Assembly: GCA_900637675.1 (NCBI GenBank)
Contig: LR134389.1
Location: 620,001-684,000, forward strand
Direction of reading: 5' to 3'
DNA: 64,000 nucleotides
Source: Streptococcus equi subsp. equi
GTDB taxonomy: Bacteria; Bacillota; Bacilli; Lactobacillales; Streptococcaceae
Shown here piece after piece: positions 28,443 to 38,858 of the stretch. Position numbers and translations under genes: made by a program. The notes below the pieces were generated by a model. It made no database searches and was not told where the DNA came from. It saw only the letters and a program-made list of their open reading frames with translations. Position 1 is the stretch's first letter. Each line of letters begins with the position of its first letter.

Positions 28443-29138
28443 ATGAATTTTTTTGCAATTGAACCTATTGGGCTACCGCATGTGTCCTTGCTATTTTATC
28501 TATTGTCGGTGATGATAGCGCCGTTTTTGGTTTTTATGACCCTGCAGCTCTATCAGCTAAAGTCGTATCGCTATATCTTCTTAGGGCTTCAGTTGGTCCA
28601 ATTGGTTGGTTTGTATAGCTGGTATGCCTTGCGAGGCTTTCCGTTGACAGAGGCTTTGCCGCTTTACCATTGCCGAATGGCCATGCTAGCTATCTTTTTC
28701 TTACCGGATCGCAGTAGCTTAAAGCAGCTTTTTATGGTTTTAGGGATTGGTGGGACCTTTTTGGCCCTGTTATCACCTGATTTATACCCTTATCAGCTAT
28801 GGCATGTGGCTAATATTTCTTTTTACCTGGGGCATTATGCTCTTTTGGTCAATGGCTTGGTTTACCTGCTGCGGTTTTACAATCCAAGTCAGCTAAAGCC
28901 AGTCCTTGTTTGCCGTTACTTGGCAACCATTAATTTTGTTTTAGTATTGATCAATTTGGCAACAAAGGGAAATTACGGCTTTGTGATGGATATTCCGATT
29001 ATTCATACGCATCACCTGCTTATGAATTTTGTCATTGTGACAATGGGGTTGACTGGTTTAATTAAGCTGATTGAACTTATCTATGTGAGATTTAGTGAGG
29101 CCAATCAGTTAGAGCTGAAGCTCTCTAAAGAAAGATAG
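28443..29138 (+). CDS. YwaF-type integral membrane protein (TIGR02206 family)
   Basis: A 231-residue polytopic protein with about seven hydrophobic segments. Family-like features are PLYHCRMAMLAIF near residue 72, LYPYQLWHVANISFYLGHYALLVNG near 117-140, and HTHHLLMNF near 196. The family has conserved His residues in membrane helices but no firmly established function here. The ATG at 28443 has AAAGGG 6 nt upstream; an ATG at 28437 is too close to it. It is monocistronic with a terminator after it. Confidence 0.75.
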   Translation: MNFFAIEPIGLPHVSLLFYLLSVMIAPFLVFMTLQLYQLKSYRYIFLGLQLVQLVGLYSWYALRGFPLTEALPLYHCRMAMLAIFFLPDRSSLKQLFMVLGIGGTFLALLSPDLYPYQLWHVANISFYLGHYALLVNGLVYLLRFYNPSQLKPVLVCRYLATINFVLVLINLATKGNYGFVMDIPIIHTHHLLMNFVIVTMGLTGLIKLIELIYVRFSEANQLELKLSKER

Positions 29139-29175
29139 GGCGTTGAAAAAGCGCTTCGAATCAGCTATAATAAAG

Positions 29176-29198
29176 GAGCTGCTCTAGCAGCTCTTTTT
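29176..29198 (+). terminator. Terminator after the YwaF-like gene
   Basis: GAGCTGC (29176-29182) pairs with GCAGCTC (29187-29193), followed by TTTTT. Confidence 0.85.
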
Positions 29199-29306
29199 AT
29201 CATATCAGTATTTAGGAGTGAGATCATGTAGACATAACTGTGACGTGTGACTTGAAGCTATTAATCAGAGTCTTGCTCTGCAATGTGAACAAATAAGGAA
29301 AAAAGA

Positions 29307-30851
29307 ATGTCAATTACAGAAGAAATTAAAAAGCGTCGAACCTTTGCGATTATCAGTCACCCAGATGCTGGTAAAACAACTATTACAGAACAGTTACTTT
29401 ATTTTGGTGGTGAGATTCGTGAGGCTGGGACCGTTAAAGGAAAAAAATCTGGTCAATTTGCTAAGTCAGATTGGATGGATATTGAAAAGCAACGTGGGAT
29501 TTCAGTCACATCATCAGTCATGCAGTTTGATTATGCTGGTAAGCGTATCAATATTTTAGATACACCTGGTCACGAGGACTTTTCAGAGGATACTTATCGT
29601 ACCTTAATGGCAGTTGATGCTGCTGTGATGGTTGTTGATTCGGCTAAAGGGATCGAAGCACAGACGAAAAAGCTCTTTGAGGTTGTTAAGCATCGTAACA
29701 TACCTGTTTTTACGTTTATTAATAAATTAGATCGTGATGGACGTGAGCCTTTGGAGTTGTTGGAGGAGCTAGAAGAGGTTCTTGGGATTGCTTCTTACCC
29801 CATGAACTGGCCAATTGGTATGGGACGAGCCTTTGAAGGTCTGTATGATTTGCACAACAAACGCTTGGAGCTTTATAAGGGGGAGCAGAGGTTTGCTGAT
29901 TTAGAGGAGGGGGCAAGGATTTTTGCCAGCAACCCTTTTTATGAGCAGGTGCTTGAAGATATTGAGCTCTTGGAGGAGGCAGGTAATGACTTTTCAGAGC
30001 AGGCTATTTTAGATGGTCAGCTGACTCCGGTATTCTTTGGCTCTGCCTTAACAAATTTTGGGGTACAAACCTTTTTAGATACCTTTTTAGCCTTTGCACC
30101 AGAGCCTCATGGGCATAAGACGACAACGGACCAGATGATTGATCCCCTCAATCAGGATTTTTCAGGCTTTGTCTTTAAGATTCAGGCTAACATGGACCCT
30201 AAGCATCGTGACCGCATTGCCTTTGTGCGTATTGTCTCTGGAGAGTTTCAAAAGGGAATGGCTGTAAAGCTGTCTCGTACAGGTAAAAGCGTTAAGCTAT
30301 CAAATGTTACTCAGTTTATGGCTGAGTCTCGTGAAAATGTCCAAAATGCAGTTGCCGGTGATATTATTGGGGTCTACGATACAGGGACTTATCAGGTTGG
30401 AGATACCTTGAGCGTTAGTAAAAACCTGTTTGAATTTGAGCCATTGCCGACCTTTACCCCAGAGATTTTTATGAAGGTTGCACCTAAGAATGTCATGAAG
30501 CAAAAATCTTTCCACAAAGGTATTGAGCAGCTTGTACAGGAGGGGGCTGTTCAGCTTTATAAGAATTATCAGACAGGTGAATACATGCTGGGCGCAGTTG
30601 GTCAGCTGCAGTTTGAGGTTTTCAAGCACCGTATGGAGGGTGAGTACAATGCAGAGGTCATCATGACACCAATGGGCAAAAAGACTGTTCGTTGGATCTC
30701 AGAGGAGGATTTGGACCAACGCATGTCCTCAAGCCGAAACATTTTGGCAAGGGATCGCTTTGATCAGCCTGTTTTTCTCTTTGAAAATGACTTTGCGCTT
30801 CGTTGGTTTGCAGATAAATACCCAGATGTTAAGCTAGAAGCAAAAATGTAG
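29307..30851 (+). CDS. prfC: Peptide chain release factor 3
   Basis: RF3 is a translational GTPase that recycles RF1/RF2 from the ribosome. The 514-residue protein has the G1 motif [19 protein letters not shown] near residue 18, G2/G3 with [12 protein letters not shown] and [14 protein letters not shown] near 65-95, and the NKLD G4 motif near 140. Length and domain order (GTPase, OB-like domain II, domain III) match RF3 rather than EF-G. It is monocistronic with its own terminator. Confidence 0.96.
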   Translation: MSITEEIKKRRTFAIISHPDAGKTTITEQLLYFGGEIREAGTVKGKKSGQFAKSDWMDIEKQRGISVTSSVMQFDYAGKRINILDTPGHEDFSEDTYRTLMAVDAAVMVVDSAKGIEAQTKKLFEVVKHRNIPVFTFINKLDRDGREPLELLEELEEVLGIASYPMNWPIGMGRAFEGLYDLHNKRLELYKGEQRFADLEEGARIFASNPFYEQVLEDIELLEEAGNDFSEQAILDGQLTPVFFGSALTNFGVQTFLDTFLAFAPEPHGHKTTTDQMIDPLNQDFSGFVFKIQANMDPKHRDRIAFVRIVSGEFQKGMAVKLSRTGKSVKLSNVTQFMAESRENVQNAVAGDIIGVYDTGTYQVGDTLSVSKNLFEFEPLPTFTPEIFMKVAPKNVMKQKSFHKGIEQLVQEGAVQLYKNYQTGEYMLGAVGQLQFEVFKHRMEGEYNAEVIMTPMGKKTVRWISEEDLDQRMSSSRNILARDRFDQPVFLFENDFALRWFADKYPDVKLEAKM

Positions 30852-30859
30852 CAGCTAAG

Positions 30860-30886
30860 CGGATTAGGGGAACCTAGTCCGTTTTT
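30860..30886 (+). terminator. prfC terminator
   Basis: CGGATTAGG (30860-30868) pairs with CCTAGTCCG (30873-30881) with one G-T pair, followed by TTTTT. Confidence 0.82.
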
Positions 30887-31227
30887 GCACTTCTGCTGCT
30901 AAGAAAAGGCAGGCTATTGGCATAAGGAGCTTTCAGGAATCCTAATTGCTGTCTTTGAAGATTGGTGATGGAATCGCGAAGGCTCGTCTCTGTGCCGAGT
31001 CTTTTTAGCAGAGTAGATAAAAAGCATAGGTAAGCAAGTCCGACGAGGCCTTTTTGAGGCTGTTAGCCAATCAGCAATAAGGAGTGACGCTTTTATCAAT
31101 TTAGCTGCCTGATAGTGTTAATCATTTTGAGATAAAAACACTTTCATGGCTTATTTCCTATCTTTTTAATATTAATTATGTTACACTAAATAGGTTGTTA
31201 ATCGAACGACAATATTAAAAGGTTTAT
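30887..31227. other. Gene-free interval upstream of cshA with an unassigned terminator-like hairpin
   Basis: No ORF with an RBS stands out. GGCTCG (30981-30986) and CGAGTC (30996-31001) form a stem followed by TTTTT (31002-31006), a second terminator-like structure 100 bp beyond the prfC terminator with no gene between. It may mark an independent short RNA or back up the first terminator. The stretch from about 31140 is AT-rich and should contain the cshA promoter, but no clear -35/-10 pair was found. Confidence 0.4.
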
Positions 31228-31251
31228 AAGGCAGCTTCGCACTGCCTTTTT
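31228..31251 (+). terminator. Terminator-like hairpin in the cshA 5' leader
   Basis: AAGGCAG (31228-31234) pairs with CTGCCTT (31242-31248) with a 7-nt loop, followed by T to 31251. It ends 15 nt before the cshA start codon. The position suggests attenuation or protection of the leader rather than the end of an upstream gene. Confidence 0.6.
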
Positions 31252-31266
31252 AGAAAAGAGAAACAA

Positions 31267-32883
31267 TTGAAATTTACAGCATTTAACTTATCAGAAGATA
31301 TTCAGTCAGCTGTTGTTACAGCAGGCTTTGAAAAAGCCTCTCCTATTCAGGAGCTGACCATTCCGTTAGCCTTGGAGGGACGAGATGTTATCGGACAGGC
31401 TCAGACAGGAACAGGAAAAACAGCAGCCTTTGGTCTACCAACTCTGAATAAGATTCGTACAGCCGATAACACCATTCAGGCATTGGTGATTGCTCCGACG
31501 CGTGAGCTGGCTGTCCAAAGTCAGGAAGAGCTGTTCCGTTTTGGTCGTGATAAAGGCGTCAAGGTTCGCTCAGTATATGGTGGCTCAAGCATTGAGAAGC
31601 AAATTAAGGCCCTAAAGTCTGGGGCGCATGTCGTTGTTGGAACGCCAGGACGTCTGTTAGATTTGATTAAGCGTAAGGCCTTGAGGCTAGACCATGTTGA
31701 GACACTCATTTTAGATGAAGCTGATGAATGCTTGAATATGGGATTTTTAGAGGACATTGAAGCGATTATTAGTCGTGTCCCTGACGATCGTCAAACCCTG
31801 TTATTTTCAGCAACAATGCCAGCTCCAATCAAGGAAATTGGTGTCAAGTTTATGAAGGATCCTGAGCATGTTCAGGTTAAAAACAAGGAATTAACAAATG
31901 TGAATGTTGATCAATACTATGTGCGTGTTAAGGAGCAAGAAAAATTTGATACCATGACACGTCTGATGGACGTTCAGCAGCCAGAGCTATCAATTGTATT
32001 TGGTCGCACAAAGCGTCGTGTTGATGAAATCACGCGCGGCTTAAAATTGCGTGGTTTTCGCGCAGAAGGGATACATGGTGACCTTGACCAAAATAAGCGC
32101 CTTCGTGTCATACGCGACTTTAAAAATGATCAACTTGATATTTTAGTGGCAACCGATGTTGCTGCGCGTGGGCTTGATATTTCAGGCGTTACTCATGTGT
32201 ACAATTACGATATTACACAGGATCCAGAAAGCTATGTGCACCGTATTGGCCGGACCGGTCGTGCAGGTAAGTCAGGGGAATCCATTACCTTTGTCTCACC
32301 AAATGAGATGGGCTATCTGACCATGATTGAGCACCTGACTAAGAAGCGCATGAAGCCACTCAAGCCAGCTACGGCAGAGGAAGCCTTTCAGGCTAAGAAA
32401 AAGGTTGCCCTCAAAAAAATTGAGCGTGATTTTGCAGATGATGCTATTCGCTCAAACTTTGAGAAATTTAAGGGCGATGCGATGAAATTGGCAGCAGAGT
32501 TTACCCCAGAGGAGCTAGCGCTCTATATCCTTAGCTTGACCGTCCAAGATCCAGATACCTTACCAGAGGTTGAGATAGCGCGTGAAAAGCCATTACCGTT
32601 TAAGTATGTTGGTGGTGGTCATGGCAATAAAAATGGCAAGACAGGTCGTGGCAATCGTAGTCGTAGCGGTCGTGATAACCGTCGAGGTGGCTATCGTCAT
32701 GAGAAAAGAAATGTTTATGATGGTGACCGCCGTCCAAGGCGTGATAAACGTGACAGTCATGATAGCAGTGGTAGCTATGACTTTAAGCGAAAGCAAAAAC
32801 GCTCTAACAAGGACCTGCACAAGAAGGGCAAGGCTGTCGAAGCTAAGACGTCTGGATTTATTATCCGTCATAAAGGGAACTAA
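31267..32883 (+). CDS. cshA: DEAD-box ATP-dependent RNA helicase CshA
   Basis: The 538-residue protein has all helicase motifs: Q motif (ASPIQELTIPLAL), motif I AQTGTGKTAA near residue 46, motif II LDEADECLNMGF near 150, SAT in LLFSATMPA, and motif VI HRIGRTGRAGK near 325. The C-terminal tail (about 445-538) is rich in Gly, Arg, Asn and Lys, a typical RNA-binding tail of CshA involved in mRNA decay and cold growth. It starts with TTG, as the family N-terminus MKFTAFNLS requires. A hairpin sits immediately upstream. Confidence 0.93.
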   Translation: MKFTAFNLSEDIQSAVVTAGFEKASPIQELTIPLALEGRDVIGQAQTGTGKTAAFGLPTLNKIRTADNTIQALVIAPTRELAVQSQEELFRFGRDKGVKVRSVYGGSSIEKQIKALKSGAHVVVGTPGRLLDLIKRKALRLDHVETLILDEADECLNMGFLEDIEAIISRVPDDRQTLLFSATMPAPIKEIGVKFMKDPEHVQVKNKELTNVNVDQYYVRVKEQEKFDTMTRLMDVQQPELSIVFGRTKRRVDEITRGLKLRGFRAEGIHGDLDQNKRLRVIRDFKNDQLDILVATDVAARGLDISGVTHVYNYDITQDPESYVHRIGRTGRAGKSGESITFVSPNEMGYLTMIEHLTKKRMKPLKPATAEEAFQAKKKVALKKIERDFADDAIRSNFEKFKGDAMKLAAEFTPEELALYILSLTVQDPDTLPEVEIAREKPLPFKYVGGGHGNKNGKTGRGNRSRSGRDNRRGGYRHEKRNVYDGDRRPRRDKRDSHDSSGSYDFKRKQKRSNKDLHKKGKAVEAKTSGFIIRHKGN

Positions 32884-32890
32884 AGTTTCA

Positions 32891-32920
32891 AGAGAGCTGA
32901 TGATTGTCAGCTCTCTTTTT
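32891..32920 (+). terminator. cshA terminator
   Basis: AGAGAGCTGA (32891-32900) pairs with TCAGCTCTCT (32907-32916), followed by T residues. Confidence 0.9.
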
Positions 32921-32935
32921 AATTTTCTGAAAATA

Positions 32936-32963
32936 TTGATTTTGTTATAGATTTTGCTATAAT
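32936..32963 (+). promoter_or_regulatory. kup promoter
   Basis: TTGATT (32936-32941) and extended -10 TGCTATAAT (32955-32963) are 16 bp apart, 46 nt before the kup start. Confidence 0.7.
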
Positions 32964-33009
32964 GGTCTCAGTCCATTTGGCATGATTAAGTCTTAGGAGG
33001 AACATTGGG

Positions 33010-35013
33010 ATGTCTAATGCCCATCATGATGCCTTTGATAAAGCAACAAAGGCAGGTTTTATTATTGCACTAGGAATTGTCTATGGTGATATTGGCACAA
33101 GTCCACTGTATACCATGCAGTCGTTGGTTGACAATCAAGGCGGCCTTTCACAGGTGTCTGAAGCTTTTATTTTAGGCTCAGTATCCTTGATTATTTGGAC
33201 TCTAACCTTGGTAACGACAATCAAGTATGTTTTGATTGCTTTAAAGGCTGATAATCATCATGAGGGAGGGATTTTTTCACTCTTTACCTTAGTTAGAAGG
33301 ATGTCAAGGTGGTTAATCATTCCAGCTATGCTTGGGGGAGCAACGCTCTTATCAGATGGTGCCTTGACACCAGCTGTTACGGTCACATCAGCCATTGAAG
33401 GCTTAAAGGCTGTTCCTGAGCTCAGCAGTATTTACCAGAATCAGACCAATGTGATCCTAACGACCTTGCTGATATTGATGGTCTTGTTTGGCCTGCAGCG
33501 CTTTGGAACGGGTGTTATTGGTAAATTATTTGGGCCAGTCATGCTGGTTTGGTTTAGCGTTTTGGGGATCAGTGGTCTCTTGAATAGCTTACAGCATTTG
33601 GAAATCCTAAAGGCTATCAATCCCTATTATGCGCTGCACTTATTGGTTAGTCCGGAAAATCATCGGGGTATTTTCATTTTAGGCTCTATTTTTTTAGCGA
33701 CAACTGGTGCTGAAGCTCTTTATTCTGATTTAGGTCATGTCGGTCGAGGAAATATTTATGCTAGCTGGCCCTTTGTTAAGGTTTGTATCATCTTATCCTA
33801 TTGTGGTCAGGCAGCTTGGATTTTAGCGCATAAGGACTCAGGCATTGCGCTTAATCCCTTCTTTGCTAGTGTTCCAGAGGGATTACGGGTTTATCTTGTT
33901 ATTCTAGCAACTCTAGCAGCCATTATTGCTTCGCAGGCTTTAATCTCAGGTTCCTTTACCTTGGTTTCTGAGGCTATGCGCTTGAAGATTTTTCCGTTGT
34001 TTAAGATTACCTATCCAGGTGCCAACCTAGGCCAACTATACATCCCTGTCATTAACTGGAGCTTGTTTGCGGTAACGTCTTGTACGGTGCTGTATTTTAG
34101 AACATCAGCGCATATGGAGGCTGCCTATGGCCTTGCCATCACGATTACCATGCTGATGACAACGATTCTCTTAGCCTATTACCTTATTAAGGAGGGGGTA
34201 AAGCCGCTCCTGGCTAGTCTGCTCATGGCTTTTTTTGCCTTTATTGAGTTTATTTTCTTTTTAGCGTCTGCAGTTAAGTTTATGCATGGGGGCTATGTTG
34301 TTGTTGTTTTAGCTCTTGCCATTGTCTTTGTTATGGTGATTTGGCATGCTGGAACCATGATTGTTGCTAAATATGTTAAGTCCTTGAGCCTAAATGATTA
34401 CAAGCATCAAATCAAGCTCCTCAGAGATGATCTTCGCTTTGATTTGTATCAGACCAATGTTGTTTACTTGACCAATCGCATGAAAAAAGATCTGATTGAT
34501 CGCTCAATCCTGTATTCTATTTTAGATAAGCGTCCTAAGCGCGCACAGGTTTATTGGTTTGTTAATGTTCGTGTGACAGATGAGCCTTATACGGCGACCT
34601 ACAAGGTGGATATGTTAGAAACAGACTATATCGTTTGTGTAGAGCTCTACCTTGGCTTTAGAATGCCACAGACTGTTCCACGTTACCTTAGAACGATTGT
34701 TCAGGATTTGATGGAGAGTGGTCGTCTGCCTAAGCAAGCTCAGGATTACACGATTACACCAGGTCGAGAGGTTGGTGACTTTAGGTTTGTGATCATTGAG
34801 GAGCGCGTGTCGCATGCAAGGCAGCTGAGTACTCTGGAACGTTTTGTCATGCAGACAAAGGCTAGTATCAAGCATGTGACAGCAAGCCCTATGCGTTGGT
34901 TTGGCCTGCAATATTCTGAGGCAACAGTTGAGGTTGTTCCTTTACTCTTATCAGATGTCTTAAAGCTTCCAATCAAGGAAATCAAAGCGTGTACAAAAGA
35001 TGAAAAGGCCTAG
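33010..35013 (+). CDS. kup: Kup-family potassium transporter
   Basis: The 667-residue K+/H+ symporter has about 12 membrane helices (residues 15-450) with the N-terminal signature [19 protein letters not shown] near residue 18 and [25 protein letters not shown] near 107-130, then a cytosolic C-terminal domain. RBS AGGAGG lies 9 nt upstream. An IS3-family element begins 4 bp after the stop codon, so the original 3' untranslated region and any terminator have been displaced. Confidence 0.95.
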   Translation: MSNAHHDAFDKATKAGFIIALGIVYGDIGTSPLYTMQSLVDNQGGLSQVSEAFILGSVSLIIWTLTLVTTIKYVLIALKADNHHEGGIFSLFTLVRRMSRWLIIPAMLGGATLLSDGALTPAVTVTSAIEGLKAVPELSSIYQNQTNVILTTLLILMVLFGLQRFGTGVIGKLFGPVMLVWFSVLGISGLLNSLQHLEILKAINPYYALHLLVSPENHRGIFILGSIFLATTGAEALYSDLGHVGRGNIYASWPFVKVCIILSYCGQAAWILAHKDSGIALNPFFASVPEGLRVYLVILATLAAIIASQALISGSFTLVSEAMRLKIFPLFKITYPGANLGQLYIPVINWSLFAVTSCTVLYFRTSAHMEAAYGLAITITMLMTTILLAYYLIKEGVKPLLASLLMAFFAFIEFIFFLASAVKFMHGGYVVVVLALAIVFVMVIWHAGTMIVAKYVKSLSLNDYKHQIKLLRDDLRFDLYQTNVVYLTNRMKKDLIDRSILYSILDKRPKRAQVYWFVNVRVTDEPYTATYKVDMLETDYIVCVELYLGFRMPQTVPRYLRTIVQDLMESGRLPKQAQDYTITPGREVGDFRFVIIEERVSHARQLSTLERFVMQTKASIKHVTASPMRWFGLQYSEATVEVVPLLLSDVLKLPIKEIKACTKDEKA

Positions 35014-35048
35014 GTATGTACTGACCCCCAAAAGTTGGACACGACATA

Positions 35049-35852
35049 TTAGTGAAAGGATTTAGTTCTGTATTGCACAGGGCTAAGTCCTTTTAGCTTT
35101 GCTTTAATGCGTTTGTTGTTGTAGTAAAAAATGTAATCTGTAATAGCTTGTTCAAGCTCATTAAGGGATTGATAAGTTGTCTCAAGGCCGTAAAACATCT
35201 CAGATTTGAGAATACCAAAGAAGGACTCCATCATCCCATTATCTGGACTATTTCCCTTGCGAGACATGGATGGACGAATGCCTTTAGTCTCCAAAAAGTG
35301 ATGATAAGACTGATGTTGATATTGCCAGCCTTGATCGCTGTGGAGAATCGTTCCATTGTACGAATCCGCTGGAAAAGCCTTCTCAAGCATGGTTTGTACT
35401 TGCTTCAAGTCAGGCGATCGAGACAGGGTGAAATCAATAATCTCACTGTTATAGCCGTCAAGAACAGGCGATAGATAGAGTTTCCCCTCAGGTAAGGTAA
35501 ATTCCGTCACATCGGTATAGCACTTCTCGTAGGGCTTAGAACCTTCAAACTGACGTTTAATCAGATTATCAGCCTTTTTGCCAACCTCACCTTTGTAAGA
35601 AGAATACTTGCGCTTACGACGGATACGAGCTTTTAAGCCCATGACAGTCATCAAACGTTGTACTTTTTTGTGATTGACGATAAAACCACGATTTCTTAGT
35701 TCCAGATGAATGCGACGATAGCCATAATTGCCATGATGTTCATCATAGATGCCTTGAATGAGCTCCTTTAAGTCCATGTCCTTATCTTCTTGAGCTAGTT
35801 GCTTGACTTGATAATAATAGGTTGACCGCGATAAATCAAGGATTTCAAGCAA
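35049..35852 (-). CDS. IS3-family transposase OrfB, copy B
   Basis: Identical to OrfB of copy A: 267-residue open region with the rve core and the DDE triad (CYTDVTEF, LHSDQGWQY, GMMESFFG). It is expected to be expressed as an OrfAB fusion. It is intact. Confidence 0.9.
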   Translation of the reverse strand: MLEILDLSRSTYYYQVKQLAQEDKDMDLKELIQGIYDEHHGNYGYRRIHLELRNRGFIVNHKKVQRLMTVMGLKARIRRKRKYSSYKGEVGKKADNLIKRQFEGSKPYEKCYTDVTEFTLPEGKLYLSPVLDGYNSEIIDFTLSRSPDLKQVQTMLEKAFPADSYNGTILHSDQGWQYQHQSYHHFLETKGIRPSMSRKGNSPDNGMMESFFGILKSEMFYGLETTYQSLNELEQAITDYIFYYNNKRIKAKLKGLSPVQYRTKSFH

Positions 35853-35875
35853 AGTTGCTAGAGAAAATTGACCGA

Positions 35876-36391
35876 TTAATTCTTGGATGATTTCTGTTGC
35901 TCTTTGAGCTTTGCTTCGTCCCTCAACCGGTATTCTCTCAGCTTTTTTAGCACAGCATTCTCCGCTCTAAGGTAGTCTAATTCTTTTTGGAGTCGCTCCA
36001 ACTCTGTCATTTGTTCTAAAGTCTTCTTTGGTTGACGTCCCATCTTTGGTGGCCTCCCTCTTCTTTTCTCAAGAATAGTATAGCCGTTTTTCTTGTATTG
36101 CGCTATCCACCTTGAAAGCATACTAGAATTTGGTAAAGCATAGTCTAAGGACGTCTGTTTTTGAGATTGACCATCAATCAGAACTTTATCTATTATCTCT
36201 TGCTTCAGTTCTGGAGAATAATAACTATTCTTACCTTTTTGGACAATGGCTAACCCATACCTGTCAATCAGGCGAATCATGTATTTGAGGTCAGATTCTG
36301 CAATACTAAACTTTTCTGATAAGCATTTAATGGACTTTCCAATGTGCCGTAGCTCATAGATTTGAACCTTGTCTTCATAACTCAATGTCAT
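35876..36391 (-). CDS. IS3-family transposase OrfA, copy B
   Basis: Identical to OrfA of copy A: 171 residues, two HTH regions, a C-terminal leucine-zipper-like coil and the A-AAA-AAG slippery codons. It is intact. Confidence 0.9.
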   Translation of the reverse strand: MTLSYEDKVQIYELRHIGKSIKCLSEKFSIAESDLKYMIRLIDRYGLAIVQKGKNSYYSPELKQEIIDKVLIDGQSQKQTSLDYALPNSSMLSRWIAQYKKNGYTILEKRRGRPPKMGRQPKKTLEQMTELERLQKELDYLRAENAVLKKLREYRLRDEAKLKEQQKSSKN

Positions 36392-36599
36392 AAAAATAGC
36401 CCCCCAATTGTTAGATTTTATGTCTAACTTTTGGGGGGCAGTTCATAGAAGTCCTTGGAGGTTTTGTTTTGCTGCTTTTTTGGTCTTGGTCTTTAGTAGC
36501 CTTGGGCAAGCGGAGCTTTGACCTAGTGTGGGTCTGTCTCAACTGTTGTCAGCTAGTCCCATAGTGGTGCTTGGCCGCGGCTTAGGAGGCGTCAGGAGC

Positions 36600-36881
36600 T
36601 TAGTCTGGCTTCGCTTTTTTATTTTGCTGCTCTGCAATATAGGTGAGCTTTTGCTGTCTGGTGTTTCGTTTTTTAAACAAGGCTTCGGCTCTCATCGCAG
36701 CCTGCTTGCTATCAAAGCTTTCATAATACAGCAGGCTGACAGGTAAGCGACAGCGTGTGTATTTTGCTCCTTTACCAGCATTATGGGCTTTGAGACGCTT
36801 GTCTAAATCTGTTGTATAGCCAGTATAGAGGGTTTTGTCTGCACATTCTAAAACGTACATGTAAGCCTTTTGAGTTGTCAT
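36600..36881 (-). CDS. GIY-YIG family protein (UPF0213)
   Basis: A 93-residue single-domain GIY-YIG nuclease-fold protein: the family motif appears as [24 protein letters not shown] (residues 7-30, Y-V / Y-T-G forms), with [16 protein letters not shown] near 33 and [12 protein letters not shown] near 63. The biological role of the UPF0213 group is unclear. It is downstream of the trmN6-like gene on the same strand with a 32-bp gap, the usual pairing in streptococci. Confidence 0.88.
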   Translation of the reverse strand: MTTQKAYMYVLECADKTLYTGYTTDLDKRLKAHNAGKGAKYTRCRLPVSLLYYESFDSKQAAMRAEALFKKRNTRQQKLTYIAEQQNKKAKPD

Positions 36882-36913
36882 GATGAAAAAACCTCTTGAT
36901 GCAGAAGAGCCTG

Positions 36914-37681
36914 CTAGTTCTTAAAAGCCTTGTCCTTGGCTCCGAAATAAATCTCCTTAATTGTATCGGTATAGTCTCCGTTGTCTTTATGGACAATAAG
37001 TGGTGGCAGGATTTTCAAGCCTTCCATAGAACCATCCTTGATGGCCTCAATCAAGAGCATGTTAGCCTCCTTACCAAGCTTTGGGTAGACAAATTGCAGC
37101 CGCTTTGGAGCAAGACCGTTTATTTTTAAGGTATCAAGAATCTCTAAAAAGCGATCAGGTCGATGGACCATAGCTAGACGACCATTGGACTTGAGCGCAT
37201 GGCGTGCTATCTGACAGATCTTAGCCAGATTTGTTGTGATTTCGTGTCTGGCTAGGAGATAATGCTCAGATAGGTTTTTCTTTGAGGTCTGACTGCTTTT
37301 AAAGTAAGGAGGATTATAAAGAATGATGTCAACACCTGAGCGAGGCACATGCTGAAGCAGGTTAGTCAAATCATCACAAATCATCGTCACCTGATCCTCC
37401 AACTGATTGAGCCTGATAGAGCGCTGTCCCATATCGGCTAAGCGTGGCTGAAGCTCAATTTCAACAATAGAGGCCTTGGTTTGTGTACTGTCAAATAAGC
37501 CCACTGCCCCATTTCCTGAACACAAATCTACAATGAGCCCACGTGATGGAAGCTTTGGAAAGCGAGAAAGCAAGACACTATCAATAGAGTAGCTAAAGAC
37601 CTCTTTGTTTTGAATAATCTGAACGTCGCTTGAGAAAAGCTGGTCAATCCGTTCACCATCTTTTAATATCGAATGTAGCAT
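36914..37681 (-). CDS. TrmN6/YabB-type tRNA1(Val) (adenine-N6)-methyltransferase
   Basis: The 255-residue class I SAM methyltransferase has [13 protein letters not shown] near residue 46 as motif I and the N6-adenine catalytic motif NPPY ([11 protein letters not shown] near 120). The family methylates A37 of tRNA-Val. Family assignment is good, but exact substrate is inferred. It is divergent from plsC. Confidence 0.85.
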   Translation of the reverse strand: MLHSILKDGERIDQLFSSDVQIIQNKEVFSYSIDSVLLSRFPKLPSRGLIVDLCSGNGAVGLFDSTQTKASIVEIELQPRLADMGQRSIRLNQLEDQVTMICDDLTNLLQHVPRSGVDIILYNPPYFKSSQTSKKNLSEHYLLARHEITTNLAKICQIARHALKSNGRLAMVHRPDRFLEILDTLKINGLAPKRLQFVYPKLGKEANMLLIEAIKDGSMEGLKILPPLIVHKDNGDYTDTIKEIYFGAKDKAFKN

Positions 37682-37799
37682 ATCATTATTATAGCAAAAA
37701 TAATCCTATCAGAGTAGGGGGTGCTGATTGAGCTTTCCCTTTAATATTAAAATATTTCATGGTACAATGAGTAGGATTATAAGTGAAAAGGAGACTGAT

Positions 37800-38540
37800 G
37801 TGTTTTACGTCTATTTACGTGGCTTAGTTGTCTTTTTATTGTGGGTTGTTAATGGTAATGCCCACTACCATAATGAGGATAGGATTCTTGATAAGTCTGA
37901 AAATTATATTCTAGTTGCTCCGCATAGGACCTTTTGGGATCCTGTTTACATGGCATTTGCCGCACGTCCAAAGCAGTTTATTTTCATGGCCAAAAAAGAG
38001 CTCTTCACCAATCGTTTATTTGCCTGGTGGATTAAGATGTGTGGAGCCTTTCCGATTGATCGCGAAAAGCCTAGTCCAGATGCCATTAGATATCCTGTTA
38101 ATATGCTGAAAAAAAGCAATCGCTCTTTGGTGATGTTCCCAAGTGGGAGCCGTCATGCGACAGATGTCAAGGGGGGCGTTGCTGTTATTGCCAAGATGGC
38201 CAAGGTCAAAATCATGCCAGCAGCCTATCAGGGTCCTATGACCTTAAAGGGCTTATTAGCAGGTGAGCGTGTTGATATGAACTTTGGTCATGCGATTGAT
38301 GTTTCCGACATTAAGCGTATGAATGATGAGGAGATTGAGGAGGTAGCTAGGCGTATTCAGGCTGAATTTGACCGCTTAGACCAAGAAATGGCTCCCTTTA
38401 AGTCTAATCAAAGGCGCTCTATGCTGACCTATCTTTACCGTATTCCATTAGGAATACTTCTGGTGCTTATTTTGGCTTTAACCATGCTATTTTCTTATTT
38501 AGCAAGCTTTGTTTGGGATCCAGACAAGCACCGCTCTTAG
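37800..38540 (+). CDS. plsC: 1-acyl-sn-glycerol-3-phosphate acyltransferase
   Basis: PlsC makes phosphatidic acid from lysophosphatidic acid at the membrane. The 246-residue protein has a membrane-associated N-terminus, the HX4D motif in APHRTFWDPVYM near residue 40, FPSGSRH near 113 as the glycerol-phosphate-binding block, and a C-terminal TM segment. I chose GTG at 37800 (MFYVYLRGLVVF), which has AAAGGAG 6 nt upstream; the in-frame ATG at 37728 lies upstream of the RBS. Confidence 0.92.
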   Translation: MFYVYLRGLVVFLLWVVNGNAHYHNEDRILDKSENYILVAPHRTFWDPVYMAFAARPKQFIFMAKKELFTNRLFAWWIKMCGAFPIDREKPSPDAIRYPVNMLKKSNRSLVMFPSGSRHATDVKGGVAVIAKMAKVKIMPAAYQGPMTLKGLLAGERVDMNFGHAIDVSDIKRMNDEEIEEVARRIQAEFDRLDQEMAPFKSNQRRSMLTYLYRIPLGILLVLILALTMLFSYLASFVWDPDKHRS

Positions 38541-38858
38541 GTCGTGTTATGGATTAGCGCTGAAGGCGCGCAAAAATCAGGGCTTTGTTGCTACTCTACT
38601 GAGACTGGCTTGCAGTTACCCTTCTGACATGTTATGTCTAGGATACGAATGCTACTGGTTACTCAAGGCTACAAGAAAGCCAGCACTTTCCACAGTAAGG
38701 GGATTAGGTAAGCCAAGGTAGGTTATGCTTGTAGTGTAGCTGTATGTTACAATTTGATGAGGTTGAAGAGGTAGTCCATTTTGGACTGCTTTTTTTAATA
38801 TGCTAGAAAATAGGACAATTTTAAAGGCTTTTATCGAATAATATATTGAGGTGAAAAC
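38541..38858. other. Gene-free interval between plsC and comEA
   Basis: No supported ORF. GTAGTCC (38771-38777) pairs with GGACTGC (38783-38789), followed by eight T, a good terminator. TACGAATG at 38644-38651 is one base from the competence CIN box TACGAATA but lies before the terminator. TATCGAATA (38832-38840) close to comEA looks like the same box with one extra base. Confidence 0.5.
38771..38797 (+). terminator. Terminator upstream of comEA
   Basis: A 7-bp stem with one G-T pair (38771-38777 with 38783-38789) and a T tract. It isolates comEA from plsC. Confidence 0.8.

Larger units (their letters stand above)
35017..36445 (-). mobile_element. IS3-family (IS150-group) insertion sequence, copy B
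   Basis: 1429 bp with the same terminal repeats and the same orientation as copy A, to which it appears identical over its full length. It is inserted directly behind kup. No clear 3-bp duplication is seen (GTA left, TAG right; at most TA shared). Confidence 0.93.

Noticed and set aside
32593..32871. Overlapping frames in the 3' part of cshA (both strands)
   Set aside because: They are shadows of the Arg/Gly-rich repeat-like tail and have valine/threonine-rich nonsense composition.
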